Shown in pieces: positions 4,802-5,492 of a DNA stretch of 5,492 nucleotides. The notes under the pieces are model-generated. The model was not told the origin of the DNA. It did no database searches and was given only the letters and a program-made list of their open reading frames with translations. The translations under genes and the position numbers were made by a program. Source of the stretch: Chryseobacterium sp. UBA6632 (GTDB taxonomy: Bacteria > Bacteroidota > Bacteroidia > Flavobacteriales > Weeksellaceae); the NCBI GenBank assembly GCA_002455915.1, contig DKLU01000385.1, positions 1-5,492 of the forward strand, read 5' to 3'. How positions within the stretch are numbered: the first letter of the stretch is position 1; each line of letters starts with the position of its first letter.

Positions 4802-5492
4802 ATGAATCAAAACACAAACAAAACCGTTCTCATTCTAGGCGCAAATTCCGATGTAGCCAAGCAAGCCATCCAACAATATATTCAAAAAGGATTTTCAGTG
4901 ATTGCAGCTTCCCGAAATATACAATCTTTAGACGAATTTGTTCAGAAAAATAATTTTAGTTCAAAAGTGACGATTCTGTCATTTGATTCTGTTGATTTTG
5001 ATTCACACCAAAAATTTTACGATCAACTTCCTGTAAAACCTCATATTGTCGTGTACGCTGCCGGATTTTTAGTGGATAACGAAAAGGCTTTAAAAGACTT
5101 CAAAGGAGCTCAGCAAATGATGTTGGTGAATTATATGGGTGCTGTTTCTATCTTAAATATTATAGCCACAGATCAAACCAATGAAAATTTAGAAAGAATC
5201 ATCGGATTATCTTCGCTTTCAGGGGTGAAAGGAAGAAAAAGTAATTTTGTTTATGGAAGTACAAAAGCTGCTTTTACAACGTATTTGGCAGGTTTGCGAC
5301 AGGAATTGGCTTCAAGAAACATAAAAGTCAATGCTTTGGTCATAGGCTATATCCGAACAAAAATAAATAAAGGTTTACAATTGAATGAATCTTTGATTAT
5401 GGAACCTGATTACGTTGCAAAATTCATCGTAAATGCCGGAAATTCTTTTACGATCGTTCCGAATTTTAAATGGAAAATGATTTATTTGATTT
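4802..5492 (+). CDS. Short-chain dehydrogenase/reductase (SDR), 3' end outside window
   Basis: The frame opens at ATG 4802 and is still open at the right edge; 230 residues are visible. It starts with a Rossmann strand and an atypical glycine motif, LGANSDVA (12-19), where the classical T-G-x-x-x-G-x-G has Leu12, Asp17 and Ala19. Then come SR at 37-38 (cofactor-selecting loop), YAAG (85-88) in the NNAG position, and Asn110. The active site is Ser138 (LSSLSG), Tyr151 and Lys155 (YGSTK), so it should be catalytically competent. The P-G motif after the active site reads IGYIRT (181-186), with Ile instead of Pro. The visible end, VPNFKWKMIYLI, recalls DprE2-like SDRs that reduce a lipid-linked keto-sugar, but this subfamily call is tentative; a general NAD(P)-dependent oxidoreductase is the safe description. 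An in-frame stop at 4757-4759 limits upstream extension. GTG codons at 4769 and 4778 are possible but less likely starts, because ATG 4802 gives the usual short N-terminus. Confidence 0.92.
   Translation, partial: MNQNTNKTVLILGANSDVAKQAIQQYIQKGFSVIAASRNIQSLDEFVQKNNFSSKVTILSFDSVDFDSHQKFYDQLPVKPHIVVYAAGFLVDNEKALKDFKGAQQMMLVNYMGAVSILNIIATDQTNENLERIIGLSSLSGVKGRKSNFVYGSTKAAFTTYLAGLRQELASRNIKVNALVIGYIRTKINKGLQLNESLIMEPDYVAKFIVNAGNSFTIVPNFKWKMIYLI

Noticed and set aside
4756..4953. Rightward 65-codon open frame over the start of the SDR gene
   Set aside because: It is in a different frame from the SDR protein, whose motifs are unmistakable from 4802 onward.
1..5492. A new defence or mobile system
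   Set aside because: The recognisable genes are housekeeping or common transport and redox families. No nuclease, transposase, toxin or phage gene is seen.

Overview
The window looks like chromosomal DNA of a flavobacterium, most likely Chryseobacterium or a close relative. The evidence is low GC with A/T-rich gaps, gene starts without Shine-Dalgarno sequences, and several exact matches to the Bacteroidetes -7 promoter element TAnnTTTG. The gene families also fit: a DUF3276/PUR protein, a long-form NusB, and a DUF1573 lipoprotein next to yajC. The genus is an inference from style and gene content; no marker gene is present.

Layout. (1) 1-209 (+) is the 3' end of an unrecognised gene. (2) 210-455 is a non-coding gap between converging genes. 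It holds an imperfect inverted-repeat element, a strong hairpin that can terminate in both directions, and a second terminator for the leftward gene. (3) 456-791 (-) encodes a small PUR-alpha-like nucleic-acid-binding protein with its own promoter. (4) 891-2552 (-) encodes a half-size ABC exporter with aspartate in place of the catalytic glutamate. (5) 2553-2643 is a divergent promoter region. (6) 2644-4455 (+) is a tight three-gene operon, nusB - DUF1573 lipoprotein - yajC, closed by a GC-rich terminator. (7) 4456-4801 has no gene. It holds that terminator, an apparently orphan promoter followed by a three-codon frame, a REP-like palindrome, short degenerate direct repeats, and a promoter almost touching the next start codon. 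(8) 4802-5492 (+) is an SDR oxidoreductase that runs off the right edge.

How the genes relate. The rightward operon combines a transcription/rRNA antitermination factor, a probable envelope lipoprotein, and the YajC accessory of the Sec translocon, so it is housekeeping in character. The ABC exporter is divergently transcribed and acts at the inner membrane. The SDR has a glycine motif and C-terminal end that recall DprE2-like keto-sugar reductases, but its neighbours are outside the window.

I see no CRISPR array, tRNA, rRNA, transposase, toxin-antitoxin pair or defence cassette, and no convincing new multi-gene system. The least-explained DNA is the intergenic sequence at 4540-4800 and the repeat at 215-331.
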